This document shows, in pieces, positions 42,094 to 52,946 of a stretch of DNA of 64,000 bases. The position numbers and the translations under genes are program-made. The stretch comes from Selaginella moellendorffii (taxonomy: Eukaryota > Streptophyta > Lycopodiopsida > Selaginellales > Selaginellaceae). How positions within the stretch are numbered: the first letter of the stretch is position 1; the number at the start of each line of letters is the position of its first letter. Under the pieces are notes generated by a model, which saw only the letters and a program-made list of their open reading frames with translations, was not told the origin of the DNA and searched no databases. The stretch covers positions 900,897 to 964,896 of the forward strand of contig NW_003314306.1 in NCBI RefSeq assembly GCF_000143415.4. Direction: 5' to 3'.

Positions 42094-43131
42094 CGTGGGT
42101 GACGGGACGGGCAGCACACGGGGGTGGAAGTGTTTGATGGTTTGTCGGGTCATCCGAAAGCCAGGGCTGCGCAGGCGAAAAAACTCCAGCTCAAAAACGC
42201 AGGAAGAGCTGTAAGTTGGAAGTTTGTGACTGCCTGGTTTTGCTTTGCATCGTTTGCCTTCTTTCTCTTTTTGTTACTTCTTCTTCACAGCGATGTTTCT
42301 ACAGTGGCTAACGTCGTGTTTGATATTCTATCGATGCAGAGAGATTTGTGGTCGTGCTTCTGCTTTTGGTGGCCACGGCCTAGATGATATTTTTTTGGGG
42401 GGTCCATCCTCGTCGGTCGGGAATGTACATTCTAATCATCCTGTTTCGAAAGGAGACAGGAGCTTCAAATAGGACTCTACTCTCTCGTCCATCCATCCAG
42501 GTAGCGTGTTTTGCTCTAGCTTCGTAGAGTTCTTTCATTCTTTTCTACGGGAATGTCTCAGCTAGATTGGATTGATTAAACTGCCAGCAGTAGTAAAGCA
42601 GGCAGCGCGTGTCGATCGATCGACAAGTTTCACGCGGAAGACGATCGCGCGAAACTTACGAGACGAAAAGCCAACGCCAGCAAACTCCTTTTTAAAGAAG
42701 AAGAAGGCGCGACATCCAACGGCGGAGGTTTCCAACGGCTGGGATCTCTTTTCGCCTCCATCTTGTTGCCAAATCGCCATCGCGGAAGCGACGTTGTGGC
42801 GACCGTTTCCAAATCCCGGGGCATATTCTCCGGCACCAACGCGTACGACACAATCGCTCTGCGATGTAGGTAGACGTGTTGCTGTTTCTTCCCGGAAAGC
42901 ATAAAAACAGAGCATCCCTCTCTTTTTCTTCTCTCCCTCTTGGCGCTCTTTGTCTCGTCTAGCCCCCAATTCTCCGCTTCTCCCGCTCGATTCTCTCAAT
43001 CCAGGGCCGCAATTGCCCTCTCTCTGCCAGATTTGAAGTGGGCAGCGTCCAATTTCGCGTTTCCGCCGCGGATTGATCTGGGTTGGAGCTGGTGCTCTGT
43101 TTTTTGCCTTTGCTAGTGTTCTTGGGTGGCT
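42094..43131. other. Intergenic region and NHL leader
   Basis: A short open segment (42124-42206, Lys/Ala-rich) may be an additional kinesin tail exon but lacks a clear junction. The remainder is GC-mixed upstream DNA of the NHL gene. No other gene was seen. Confidence 0.4.
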
Positions 43132-43827
43132 ATGGCGGAGCTAAACAGGCCTCCCCAGCAGCAGAAGCTCAACGGCGCCTACTACGTCCCGAATGCCTAC
43201 CCGGTCGGCGACAATCGCAAGCGGCCATCGGGGCGCAGGAGCCGGATTGGATTTTGCTGCCGCTGCCTGTGCTCCACGCTCCTGGCGATCATCTTCGCGC
43301 TGGGCATCGCGGCGCTCGTCATCTGGCTCGTCCTCCGCCCCAAGGCGCCCAAGTACACGGTCCAGGACGTGAGGATCAACGCGCTCAATGTCACCGCCGG
43401 CTCTAGATCCGTGGACACGGACATCGTGCTGGGCATCCGGGCCGAGAATCCAAACAAGCGCATCACGATCAAGTATGGCGGCATCCACGCGCGGGTCTTC
43501 TTCCTGGGCACGCAGATTGGGGCGGGATCCATCGCTCCATTCACGCAGCCCAGGAGGAACGTGACGGTGGTGAGCGCGCCCATCCGTGGATCGGGCGTGG
43601 TAGTGTCCCAGCCCACCGCGTCCAGCCTGAGAGCGTCGGTCGATCGCAGCAGCATTCCACTGGTTGTGGACGTGAATGTGAGGGCCAAGATCAAGACCGG
43701 GAGCGCGAGCACGTTTTGGTTCCGCGTGAGAGTGAGGTGCGCGATCCGGGTGAGCTCGCCGGCGTCGCCGGGCGGGGCGAGGATGCTGAGCAAGAACTGC
43801 AAGAGGCGTGGTGGCAAATTCTGGTAG
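43132..43827 (+). CDS. NDR1/HIN1-like (LEA2-domain) membrane protein
   Basis: An intronless frame of 231 residues. The cytosolic N-terminus is Pro/Gln/Arg-rich, followed by a Cys cluster (FCCRCLC) and one membrane span (STLLAIIFALGIAALVIWLVL). The outer LEA2 domain has KYTVQDVRINALNV and the family motif NPNKRITIKYGG. Family knowledge: NHL proteins sit at the plasma membrane and many are linked to pathogen responses. Size and topology are typical. The ATG at 43132 is preceded by no in-frame ATG. Confidence 0.88.
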   Translation: MAELNRPPQQQKLNGAYYVPNAYPVGDNRKRPSGRRSRIGFCCRCLCSTLLAIIFALGIAALVIWLVLRPKAPKYTVQDVRINALNVTAGSRSVDTDIVLGIRAENPNKRITIKYGGIHARVFFLGTQIGAGSIAPFTQPRRNVTVVSAPIRGSGVVVSQPTASSLRASVDRSSIPLVVDVNVRAKIKTGSASTFWFRVRVRCAIRVSSPASPGGARMLSKNCKRRGGKFW

Positions 43828-44369
43828 AAGAAGAATGGAAATCGCCCTCCTCGCTCCCTCGCTCGCTCGCTGGGGGACGAATTTTCATATACATCCTTTC
43901 GTTTTTGGTCCCCTTTCTCTTCTCGCTCGCATTGTTTCTATAGATCGATCCAATTCCTCCCTCTCGATGGAAATTGGCCATGGATTTGAGCTTTGTTTGT
44001 GCTGCCAAGGATCTATTCCTTGCTTTCGAGTTTCATTTTTACAGTGGTGTGAATACTAAAGAGATCTATAAACATGCATTCTTCGTTCGTCCGCCACGGA
44101 AATTTGCTCGCCCTTGTGGCGCGATTCCTCTTTTTTTACTGTGCGATTTACACCATGGAAATTGCTTTTTCGCCTCGTTTCTTGGGATCGTGTGGCGTGG
44201 AGCTACCTGTCAATCTCAGACACAGAGGGTGTGATCCAGCAGTGACAAGATGCTGACGCTTGACTGGGCAGTTTGACCGGGTCAACCCATTCGGTCAACC
44301 CAGCAAAGGACTTTCGTCCATCTTTAACATTTTCGCTCTTCCTTGATGATCTAATCCAGGAATTCTCTA
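43828..44369. other. Intergenic between converging genes
   Basis: This carries the 3' UTRs of the plus-strand NHL gene and the minus-strand SDR gene. No coding sequence or repeat was seen. Confidence 0.45.
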
Positions 44370-45434
44370 TCACGATTTTGGAGGCGAGAATCCATAGACA
44401 GTGAAGCCACCGTCAACGCTGATCACTTGCCCGGAAACGTAGGAAGACGCTGGCATTGCCAGGAACGCTACAACCGCGGAGACTTCGTGGGGTTCCCCGA
44501 CTCGTCCCGCGGGCGTTCGATCCACCACCGCAGCTTCGTAGCCGGGCCTGCCCAGAACCTACGAGTCGAATCAGTTTGAGAAGAACTTTCGAAGAACTAA
44601 CGAAAAACTTTAAGAACTTTCTACTAGAGCTTGGCACCTGTTGCGCAAGATCAGTTTTGATGTACCATGGGGCCACTGCATTGACACGGATCCCATCTTG
44701 AGCCCAGTCACACGCCAAGTTCTTGGTGATTTGATTCATGGCACCTGTTAGAAGGTAGAAGATGTATGGAAGTTATCCTTTTGCTCGTATCTACCTTTGG
44801 TGGCTGCGTAGAGTACGCCCGTGGAGATGGCCACCACTCCGGCCACCGAGGAGATGAAAACCAGGCTGGAGTTTCCAGCGGCTTTGAGCAATGGGTGAGC
44901 CAATTGCGATGTGTGAAAGGCGGAGTCGAAGTTTGTGGAGAAAACCGTGGAGACGTCCTCGCCAGTGTACTCCAGCGTAGGCTTTCTTACGTTGGTTCCA
45001 ACGTTGTTTACCTGGAGACAAGAGGAGATTGATCAGAACAGAAGGACCAAGGACGAAGCTCAAGAGATCTAGAAAAGATGGATAGTGCTTACAAGAATGT
45101 CGAGCTTTCCACCAAAGTGTTGGGACACAAGGCCCATGAGTGCTTCTCTCTCGCTGGGGTTGGAGAGATCACAAGTGGAGCCATGGACGTCGAGGTTGGA
45201 TTGGCGCCACTCCTGGAGCCGCTCGCTCAAGCTCTGCCCGGAGCGCGAGCATGTATACACGGAAGCTCCAAGGCCCGCAAGCTCCTCCACAACCGCTCGC
45301 CTGGGTGTCATCCAAATTTTTTTTGGGTGGATTTGAGACCATCTACATGAAAGAGCCTACCCGATTCCCCGTGTTCCTCCCGTGACGAGGGCGCTCTTGC
45401 CGCTCAAGCTCCATCGCTGGGAAAGGGATCCCAT
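44370..45434 (-). CDS. Tropinone-reductase-like short-chain dehydrogenase, copy 1
   Basis: Five exons (45361-45434, 45093-45300, 44795-45011, 44638-44744, 44370-44558) encode 264 residues. The Rossmann glycine motif TGGTRGIG, the NNVG motif, the catalytic SS...YAATK (YxxxK) and the C-terminal [15 protein letters not shown] fit plant classical SDRs of the tropinone-reductase-like group, NAD(P)H-dependent oxidoreductases with varied small substrates. The true substrate cannot be read from sequence. The start [13 protein letters not shown] is chosen because it fits the family N-terminus. Copy 2 at 46692-47763 is very similar in exon structure and sequence. Confidence 0.9.
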
Positions 45435-45444
45435 TCAGAAAAGG

Positions 45445-46680
45445 ATCGAACTGGAGACCTTCCGTAAAAGACAACAGCTAGATTTTATGAACTGACCAAT
45501 TGCAACATGAAACCATTAGCAATCCCACAGGTAAAATGAAAGAAAAGATTCCAGTTCTGAAGCCTTCTGTGCGCTCAATTTAGGGCAAAGAAAGAGGTAT
45601 GAACTAGAGACCTTCAATAACGTGATGACCAACTACACCATGAAAACATCAGCAAATGCCTCTTCCAGGCATTTGTTATTGACAAGTAAAATCAAAGGAA
45701 AGAAAATGCTTTAACATGTGGCTTCATCCGAGACCTTCAAGTGTATGAGACTGGTGTGATGACCAATTACACCATGAAACGATCACGAAATGCATTGCCT
45801 TTCCTGGGCATTGCTATTGTCCCTAACGCACAAGTAAAATAAAAGAAAAGAAAGGCCTTTTAAATTGGCTTCATGCTAGAGACCTTCAATGTGTAAGACT
45901 GACCAATTACACCATAAAACCATCACCAAATGTCTTTCTTGGGTATTCGCTTGGACAAGCAAAATGAAAGATATTACGTTGCTTCGTCCAGGTTACAGAC
46001 CTTCAATGTGTCGTGATGACCAACTTCACCAGATACCTGTTTTGGGCATTTGTAGTTAACCCACAAGTAAAATGAAAGTAAAGAAAGTGCTTCTGGCAAT
46101 TGGCTTCATCCAGGTTTGAACTGGAGGTCTTCCATGAAACATTGAACCATCAACAAATAACTTTTATGGGCATTTGTAGTTGTCATAACCCACAAGTAAA
46201 ATCAAGCTTCATCTGGAGACCTTCAGTGTGTCACTACACCATGAAACCATCAGCAAATGCCTTTCCTGTTGTCCTAAATCACAAGTAAAAATCAAAGGGA
46301 AAAAAAAAAGCTTTAACATGTGGCTTCATCCAGGTTTGAAGACCTTCAATGTTTTGATAACCCCATGAAACCATCAAAACATGCCTTGCCTTTCCTTGGC
46401 ATTTGCTATTGTGCCTAACTCACAAGTAAAAACAAAGCTTTAACTTATAGCTTCATACAGGTTTGAATTTGAGGCTGTCAATATCAAAGACAAGACAGTG
46501 ATAACTAACCACACTATACCATCAACAAATGCCTTCCTTGGGCATATGCCGTTGAACCCACAAGGGAAAAGAGTGCTTTCACATGTGGCTTCATCCAGGT
46601 TTGAACTGGAGACCTTCAGTGTGTTAGACTGACGTGATAACCAACTACACCATGAAACCATTAACAAAATCTTCATTATG
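45445..46680 (-). repeat. Tandem array of about ten tRNA-Val(AAC)-derived units
   Basis: Units of about 95-145 bp repeat the pattern: tRNA 3' end (GGCTTCATCCAGGTTTGAA on +), GAGACCTTCA, ACTACACCATGAAACCATCA (tRNA 5' end), a spacer with AAATGCC...GGCATTT hairpin, CACAAGTAAAAT, then the next unit. Approximate starts are 45445, 45580, 45719, 45866, 45980, 46101, 46207, 46320, 46448 and 46585. Only the last keeps a full tRNA. The others have lost anticodon or D-arm segments. Confidence 0.85.
46586..46659 (-). tRNA. tRNA-Val (anticodon AAC)
   Basis: 74 nt on the minus strand. The acceptor stem GGTTTCA pairs with TGAAGCC (one G-U). The D arm has GTAGTTGGTTATC, the anticodon stem TCAGT/ACTGA encloses CTAACAC with anticodon AAC, and the T stem TCCAG/CTGGA encloses TTCAAAC. 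The discriminator base is A. A TTTT run lies just downstream (about 46567-46570). It is the only unit of its array with all four arms. An A7-U66 pair replaces the usual G-C of plant tRNA-Val, so activity is likely but not certain. Confidence 0.85.
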
Positions 46681-46691
46681 TGAAAGGGAAT

Positions 46692-47763
<1,072 letters not shown>

Positions 47764-47905
47764 TGCAAATCGAAATACCAAACTTCTCTCTCTGTTTTTG
47801 GCCACAGTGATTTGTGCTGCCTCGTGTCCGCATGGAAGAAGGACACCTGAAAGCTCAAGATCTTTCTATTATAGTAGCTAATTACATGTGTTTTAAGGCT
47901 ACATT

Positions 47906-48290
47906 TTACCACTCAGATTCCACAACTGGAACATACCAATACTTGTAGCCCAAGTCCCAACCAGTGTTAAACAAAGCAAAGTCTAAGACATACCACTCGA
48001 GGGGACCGTAATCATAGTTCTTTTTTTGGTCATAAGCATTGAACGAGCGTGACTTGCCATTCAAGGAGACGTCGCACCAAAAGAGCGTGTTTCCGAACAC
48101 TCGATCGCCGAATGGCCAGCCGAATGAAGCCTTGGGCTTGATCTTCTGTGCCCCCAAATCGTTTTGCGCGGATCGGCAGTGGAGAAATAGATCAAACTTA
48201 GAGCAATTAAAGATCGTGACGGTCTTTGCTCCTCCTGCTGCTATGAGAACTAGCAAGAGGGCAAGAACAAAAAGATTTCGGTGATAGCAT
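47906..48290 (-). pseudogene. S1 self-incompatibility-like protein, frameshifted signal peptide (copy 1)
   Basis: The mature S1-type domain is intact: VTIFNCSKFDLFLHCRS, ASFGWPFGDRVFGNTLFWCDV, YVLDFALFNTGWD. Compared with the intact copy at 49905-50294, the signal-peptide segment after MLSPKS is 2 nt shorter. The ATG at 48288-48290 therefore runs to an early stop, and no ATG lies in the mature frame before the domain. Family knowledge: these small secreted proteins are related to poppy stigma S determinants. Read as a recent pseudogene, unless an unseen upstream exon supplies a start. Confidence 0.75.
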
Positions 48291-48437
48291 TGGAAAGTTC
48301 AGGGAGGACACTCGTGATCATTTGATTTATACTAGTCCAAAATATCAAACCTTGGACCGCAAAACTATCTCATGTAGTTTAAAGTTCGTATCTTTTCTTT
48401 TGTCCATAGACACAAGAACCTTCAAGCTTTGATCGTC

Positions 48438-48958
48438 TCATCTCTGGACGGACAGCTTCTCCTGGAAGATAATATCGTCCTCAAGGATTGGATTGGAATC
48501 TGGATCAAGGTATGGAGGAAGCAGCACTGCCGTTTTCTGGGTAGCCAAGCTCGCACGGAAGGCCTCGGCGATCTTCTCCGGCCCGTAGTAGTGACCCTCG
48601 GCTACGTGAATCGAGGCATGCACCAAGAACCCATCCTCGATCACCAAGTTGTAGAAGTTGCATTGTGTTCCTCGGTAGATCTTCCGGAAGCGGGGCTTGT
48701 GTAGATCAAACTTGAGCTCGCCCAGGCTAAAGAGCGTTGTAAGCCCCTGGAAGAAAAGACTAAAGCCCACTCGATCTCGCTGAGTGAAACTTACGTTGAA
48801 GTGGAACTGGACAATGTCGTCTTTCCATTGCTCGAGCAGCGCGTCCAGTTGCTTCCACACCTCCTCTCGAGAGACGCCCCTCTTCTCGTACATGTCCTCC
48901 AAGCGCGAGGTCGATTCATCCTCTCCTTTTCCTTCGTGAGATCCAGAACGGTTGCCAC
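48438..48958 (-). CDS. Gene X: hypothetical protein, 3' exons
   Basis: Two exons are clear: 48795-48958 and 48438-48746 with a 48-bp intron (GTAAGT...TTCCAG). They encode GEDESTSRLEDMYEKRGVS, then LTTLFSLGELKFDLHKPRF and IEDGFLVHASIHVAEGHYYG, ending LSVQR. An acceptor at 48959-48960 shows that at least one exon lies further upstream but I could not place it. I do not recognise the family. A decayed copy of its 3' end lies at 50410-50485, next to the second S1-like gene. Confidence 0.55.
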
Positions 48959-49204
48959 CTGTAAAACCAACCAGAACCCTAATGCCCTTTACGAACTAGC
49001 TAAGCTAACCATTTCAAGCTGCGGCAACTTTTCTCATGGCTTGCCTAACTCGACCTCTCAGACCAGGATGTTACAACCATCGCTGAAATGATTGATGCGG
49101 CAATCGTGGCTTGGTTCCCGACTGGCGACCCGGGGCTTCTTTTGAGGACAATGGTGTGACAGTGATCAAGCACAAGCGAGAGAAGAAAGTCCATCGGTAG
49201 CTCA

Positions 49205-49296
49205 CCGAGATTTCAAGCCCCAGAATGAGACCGAACACCGCCCTCCATTTTACCACTTGCGGCATCCGCTCAGCGCGCTCATGAGCGTCATAAATC
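49205..49296 (-). pseudogene. PPR gene C-terminal fragment
   Basis: This matches the 3' coding part of the PPR gene at about 50660-50752 (the segment encoding MGALGGCRKW and DLILGLEI) in the same orientation. It is isolated and adjoins SDR pseudogene sequence, so it was duplicated out of context. Confidence 0.7.
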
Positions 49297-49309
49297 CCGT
49301 CGCGCCGAT

Positions 49310-49850
49310 GAGAAACAGCAATTTTCCTTGACACGAGGTTGGAGCTGCGGACTCGGTTTGGACGACAGGCGTGAAATAGAAGAAGACGGCGGACATGTCC
49401 TGGGCGGTGGATTTCTTCCTCACATTGTGTCCTACGTTGCTTACCTGGAGAAACACTTGGGACAAAGCCTGGATCGCTTCCTCACATTGTTTCCTACGTT
49501 GTTTACATCTCAATCATAATCCATCAATCGAGACAAACTAACGCGAGAAGAAAGCGGATTTACTCGAGGCAAAAACTTCGTTGTCGAGCTTTCCGCCTAA
49601 GTAAGGGGACACAAGCGGCAAGAACTTCAAAACTTCTTTACAAGGATGTCGAGCTTTTCCGCCAAAATGTTGCCCATTCATGAGCGCTCTCTCGCTGGGC
49701 TTGGAGAGGCCACAGTGGATTGGCGCCACTTGTGGAGCCGCTCATATATTACACAGAAGCTCCAAGCCCCGCAAGCTCGATTCATGAGTTTTTATCGACG
49801 AGTAACCCATCAAAGAACTTAACCCGATTATACGAGATTTCTCTTCCACA
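49310..49850 (-). pseudogene. SDR pseudogene, copy 3
   Basis: Pieces of exon 3 (NNVG-like segment near 49430, repeated in part at 49475-49510), exon 2 (49560-49780, including CDLSNPS-like and GLGASVY-like text) and the exon 1 junction (about 49805-49840) remain in gene order, with deletions and frameshifts. The 3' exons are missing and replaced by the PPR fragment. Confidence 0.75.
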
Positions 49851-49904
49851 GCCAGCTCATTGTTCTTAATCTTTTATAATAGAACTATTACATGACATTA
49901 GTTT

Positions 49905-50294
49905 TTACCACTCAAACTCCACAACTGGAACATACCATTTCCTGGTTTCTTGGTGCCAACCAGTGCCAAACAAAGCAAAGTCCAAAAGATACCACTCGAT
50001 CTGCTCGTAATTGGAGCTCTTTTTTTGGTCGTAAGCATGGAACTGGAATGACTTACCATCCAAGGAGAAGTCACACCAAAAGAGCGTGTTTCCAACCCAT
50101 CGATCACCGAATGGCCAGCCGAATGAATCCTTGGGCTTGAGCGTCTGTGCCCCCAAATCGTTCTGCTTGGATCGGCAGTGGAGCGATAGATCCGACTCAG
50201 AGCGATTAAAGATCTTCACGGTCTTTGCTTCTGCTGCCGCTGTCATGAGAACTAGCAAGAGTGGAAGAACGTGACAAGATTTCGGTGATAGCAT
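49905..50294 (-). CDS. S1 self-incompatibility-like secreted protein (copy 2)
   Basis: A single exon of 129 residues from ATG 50292-50294. A signal peptide (CHVLPLLLVLMTAAAEA) is followed by the S1 domain: KTVKIFNRSESDLSLHCRS, DSFGWPFGDRWVGNTLFWCDF, YLLDFALFGTGWHQ and the end VPVVEFEW. Length and the GWPFGD..G.T.FWC pattern are typical. Family knowledge: related poppy proteins are stigma ligands, but most plant members have no known role, and a spore-bearing plant would use them otherwise. It lies directly upstream of a broken SDR copy, repeating the order of 46.7-48.3 kb. Confidence 0.85.
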   Translation of the reverse strand: MLSPKSCHVLPLLLVLMTAAAEAKTVKIFNRSESDLSLHCRSKQNDLGAQTLKPKDSFGWPFGDRWVGNTLFWCDFSLDGKSFQFHAYDQKKSSNYEQIEWYLLDFALFGTGWHQETRKWYVPVVEFEW

Positions 50295-50409
50295 TGGAAA
50301 GTTGAGGGAGGGCAATTGCGATCATCTGATTTATAGTTGTCGAACTTGGACCGCTAAACTATCTCATACGGCTTGAAGTTTTCGCGGCATTCATAGTTGA
50401 GACAAAAAC

Positions 50410-50485
50410 CTTCAAGCCTTGACTGTCTTATCTCTGGATGGGCAGCTTATCCCGGAAGTATGGAGGTAGCAGCACTGCGAGATTC
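50410..50485 (-). pseudogene. Gene X 3' remnant
   Basis: The text from AACCTTCAAGC to TATGGAGGTAGCAGCACTGC parallels 48418-48530 with an internal deletion. It shows that the duplicated block originally included the end of gene X. The copy is truncated near 50480. Confidence 0.65.
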
Positions 50486-50596
50486 AACACAAAGTTGCCA
50501 CCTAGAGTTCTTTCACAAATGCCTGGTCGGGCATTTGCCTGAAACTCTATAATGGTTTACCAGATGTCTTTGAAAACGAGAAGCTGTAATGGATAT

Positions 50597-52807
50597 CTAG
50601 GCTTCTCCACAAACGCTAGCCATGAGCAAAGTTGCCGCAGCTCGATCTTCCTCCGGGATTTCAAGCCCCAGAATGAGATCAAACACCGCCCTCGCGACGC
50701 GGGCATTTCCCCACTTGCGGCATCCGCCCAGCGCGCCCATGAGCGTCACAAATCCCGGCCTCGGCCGCTGGCATTCCAACATCCCCACCGCCTCGTCCAA
50801 TCGATTCGCCCGACAAAGGAGATCCACGACGCAGCTAATGTGCTCCTCGGAGGGGACAATGCCGTACACGTCCCGCATTTCGCGGAAGAACTGTCGCCCT
50901 TGGTCGACGAGCCCGGCGTGGCCGCACGCCGCGAGAATCGAAACGAAGGTCACTCGGTTTGGTCGGAGGCCCTGCTCGGCTTCCATCCCCTGGAGGGAAT
51001 CCAGCACGCGATCGATCTTGCCTTGGTGGCTGTGAGCTCCCACGAGAGCGTTCCACATCGCGAGGTCTCTAGCGGCAGCCGCGGCATCAAATACCGCCTC
51101 CGCGTCGCGCGAGCTCCCGGATCTCCCGTAGAAATCGATCAGTGCGGTGGTCACTAGCAGCTCGCTCTCGAATCCTCGCCGGCAGATCTTCGCGTGGATC
51201 GATCTTCCCGCCGCCAGAGCTCCCAGGTTCGCGCAGGCCTTGAGCGCTGTGAGATAAGTCACTGGGCTCAGAGGGGCTGGGATTTGCGCGAGCTCCATTC
51301 GAGCGAAGAGGGCGAGAGCTTGCTCGTTCTCGCCACCCTCGACGTAGGCGGAGATCATGGCTGTCCACGCGAAAACGTCGCGGAGATCCATGGAATCAAA
51401 CACGGTCTTGGCTTCCTCCACGCTCCCACACTTTCCATAGAGATCGATGAGAGTGCTCGAGAGAAAGAGATGGTGGTCTTGTCCAATGTTCTTCAGTTGT
51501 GAATGGATAGCTTGTCCCCTTCTCAGGCATGAAAGTTTCATAGATTTGGAGCTCGGACTGGTGGAACTCGGGCTCGAAGAGCTCGGACTGGAACTCGGGC
51601 TCTTTCCTGCCAAGTTTACACAGGCCTTGAGCGCTGCGAGGTAAGTCACAGCGTTGCTTCTCTCGAGCCTTTCAATCGACTCAAACGTCTCCAAGGCCTG
51701 TTCTTCGTCGCCACCCTCGGCATAGCCGAGAATCAGCGCGTTCCACGATGCGGCGTCGTCGTGGGCGATCGCGATTCCATCGAAAACAAGCTGAGCTTGG
51801 GTCATGCTGCCGACTTTTCCATAGAGATCGACCAGAGCGTTCGCCACGAATCCGTTGGACTCGCTGCCGGACCTTAGAATCCCCGAGTGAACGTCTCGAG
51901 CTTTCGAAAGATCTCCTGGAAAGTTGGCGCAGGCCTTGAGAGCTGCAAGGTAAGTCACCGCGTTTGGGCGAACTCCATCGTCTCGCATTCTCTCCAGGAG
52001 CTCCAGAGCAGTGTCTCCACGGCCACTCTCGGCGTATCCCAGAATCATGGAGCTCCACGACACAACATCCTGCGTTTTCATTCGATCGAAGACGCTCCTC
52101 GCGTCAACCATGCTCCCACACTTCCCATACGTGTCGATGAGCGTGCTTGCCACAAAAGTATGGAGCTCCAGTCCGGATTCGACGAGCTGGGAGTGGATTC
52201 TTCGTCCAATCTCCAAACACTCGGTGGATTTTCCTCGCTCTCTCGACGCGAGGTTGGCACAGGCCTTGAGAGCTGCGAGATAAGTCACTCGGTTTGGGCG
52301 ACAGGATCTCTCCAGGCCCGAGCTTTCCATTTGCGTGAAGAGATCGAGAGCTTGCTTGGCATCGCCATTCTCGGCGTACCCAAGTATGAGAGCGTTCCAC
52401 GAGACGACGCTCTTGCGAGGATTGGTTTCGAAAATCTTTCGAGCATCAACCATGCTCCCACACTTGGCATACATGGAAACGAGCGAGTTTGCAACGTAAG
52501 TGTCCGACGATGCCGCAGCGTCTCTGGAAACCTCGCCATGGATTCTCCTCCCGCCCTCTAAATCTCTGGAGCGAGCACATACCTTGAGCGCCGAGAGGAG
52601 AGCTGGAATGCTCAACGCCACTCCCTCTTTTGTCGAGGCTTCCCGGATTCTTTTCCGGCCGGAATATGAAGATGGTTCCTCCATCCTGGCGAGAAGAGCT
52701 CCAGCATGATGCCATTCCATAGAGAAATCAACCCATAGAAAAGAAAGACTAGATTTTTTGTGGATCCAACCTCTTGAGTTCCTTTTAGTACACAATGCTA
52801 GGATCAT
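50597..52807 (-). CDS. PLS-type pentatricopeptide repeat protein
   Basis: Intronless, up to 736 residues. Repeats are readable throughout: VANSLVSMYAKCGSMVDARK, VSWNALILGYAENGDAKQAL, VTYLAALKACANL, recurring five or so times with P, L and S spacing. They end in an E-like region (GFVTLMGALGGCRKW...) without a DYW domain. A Ser/Pro-rich insert (residues about 415-435) interrupts one repeat. Family knowledge: such proteins bind organelle RNA and often act in C-to-U editing or processing, and lycophytes have very many. The first ATG (52807) gives a 29-residue extension before MEWHHAGALLARM, and either could be the start. A targeting peptide is not obvious. Confidence 0.88.
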   Translation of the reverse strand: MILALCTKRNSRGWIHKKSSLSFLWVDFSMEWHHAGALLARMEEPSSYSGRKRIREASTKEGVALSIPALLSALKVCARSRDLEGGRRIHGEVSRDAAASSDTYVANSLVSMYAKCGSMVDARKIFETNPRKSVVSWNALILGYAENGDAKQALDLFTQMESSGLERSCRPNRVTYLAALKACANLASRERGKSTECLEIGRRIHSQLVESGLELHTFVASTLIDTYGKCGSMVDARSVFDRMKTQDVVSWSSMILGYAESGRGDTALELLERMRDDGVRPNAVTYLAALKACANFPGDLSKARDVHSGILRSGSESNGFVANALVDLYGKVGSMTQAQLVFDGIAIAHDDAASWNALILGYAEGGDEEQALETFESIERLERSNAVTYLAALKACVNLAGKSPSSSPSSSSPSSTSPSSKSMKLSCLRRGQAIHSQLKNIGQDHHLFLSSTLIDLYGKCGSVEEAKTVFDSMDLRDVFAWTAMISAYVEGGENEQALALFARMELAQIPAPLSPVTYLTALKACANLGALAAGRSIHAKICRRGFESELLVTTALIDFYGRSGSSRDAEAVFDAAAAARDLAMWNALVGAHSHQGKIDRVLDSLQGMEAEQGLRPNRVTFVSILAACGHAGLVDQGRQFFREMRDVYGIVPSEEHISCVVDLLCRANRLDEAVGMLECQRPRPGFVTLMGALGGCRKWGNARVARAVFDLILGLEIPEEDRAAATLLMASVCGEA

Positions 52808-52946
52808 CTATCGCTCTACAACAAAAACCATCCATTTCCCTTCCTCTCTCCAGCTTTTCCTTCTTCTCTAGCTGTGGATCTAGTATACAAACCCAAGGCA
52901 AGGAAAACGAATCAAAGAATGGACGTGTGCTCTCTCTTTCATCCAT

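Noticed and set aside
51887-52561. Plus-strand frame of 224 codons
   Set aside because: It is antisense of the PPR repeats; its apparent repetition mirrors them.
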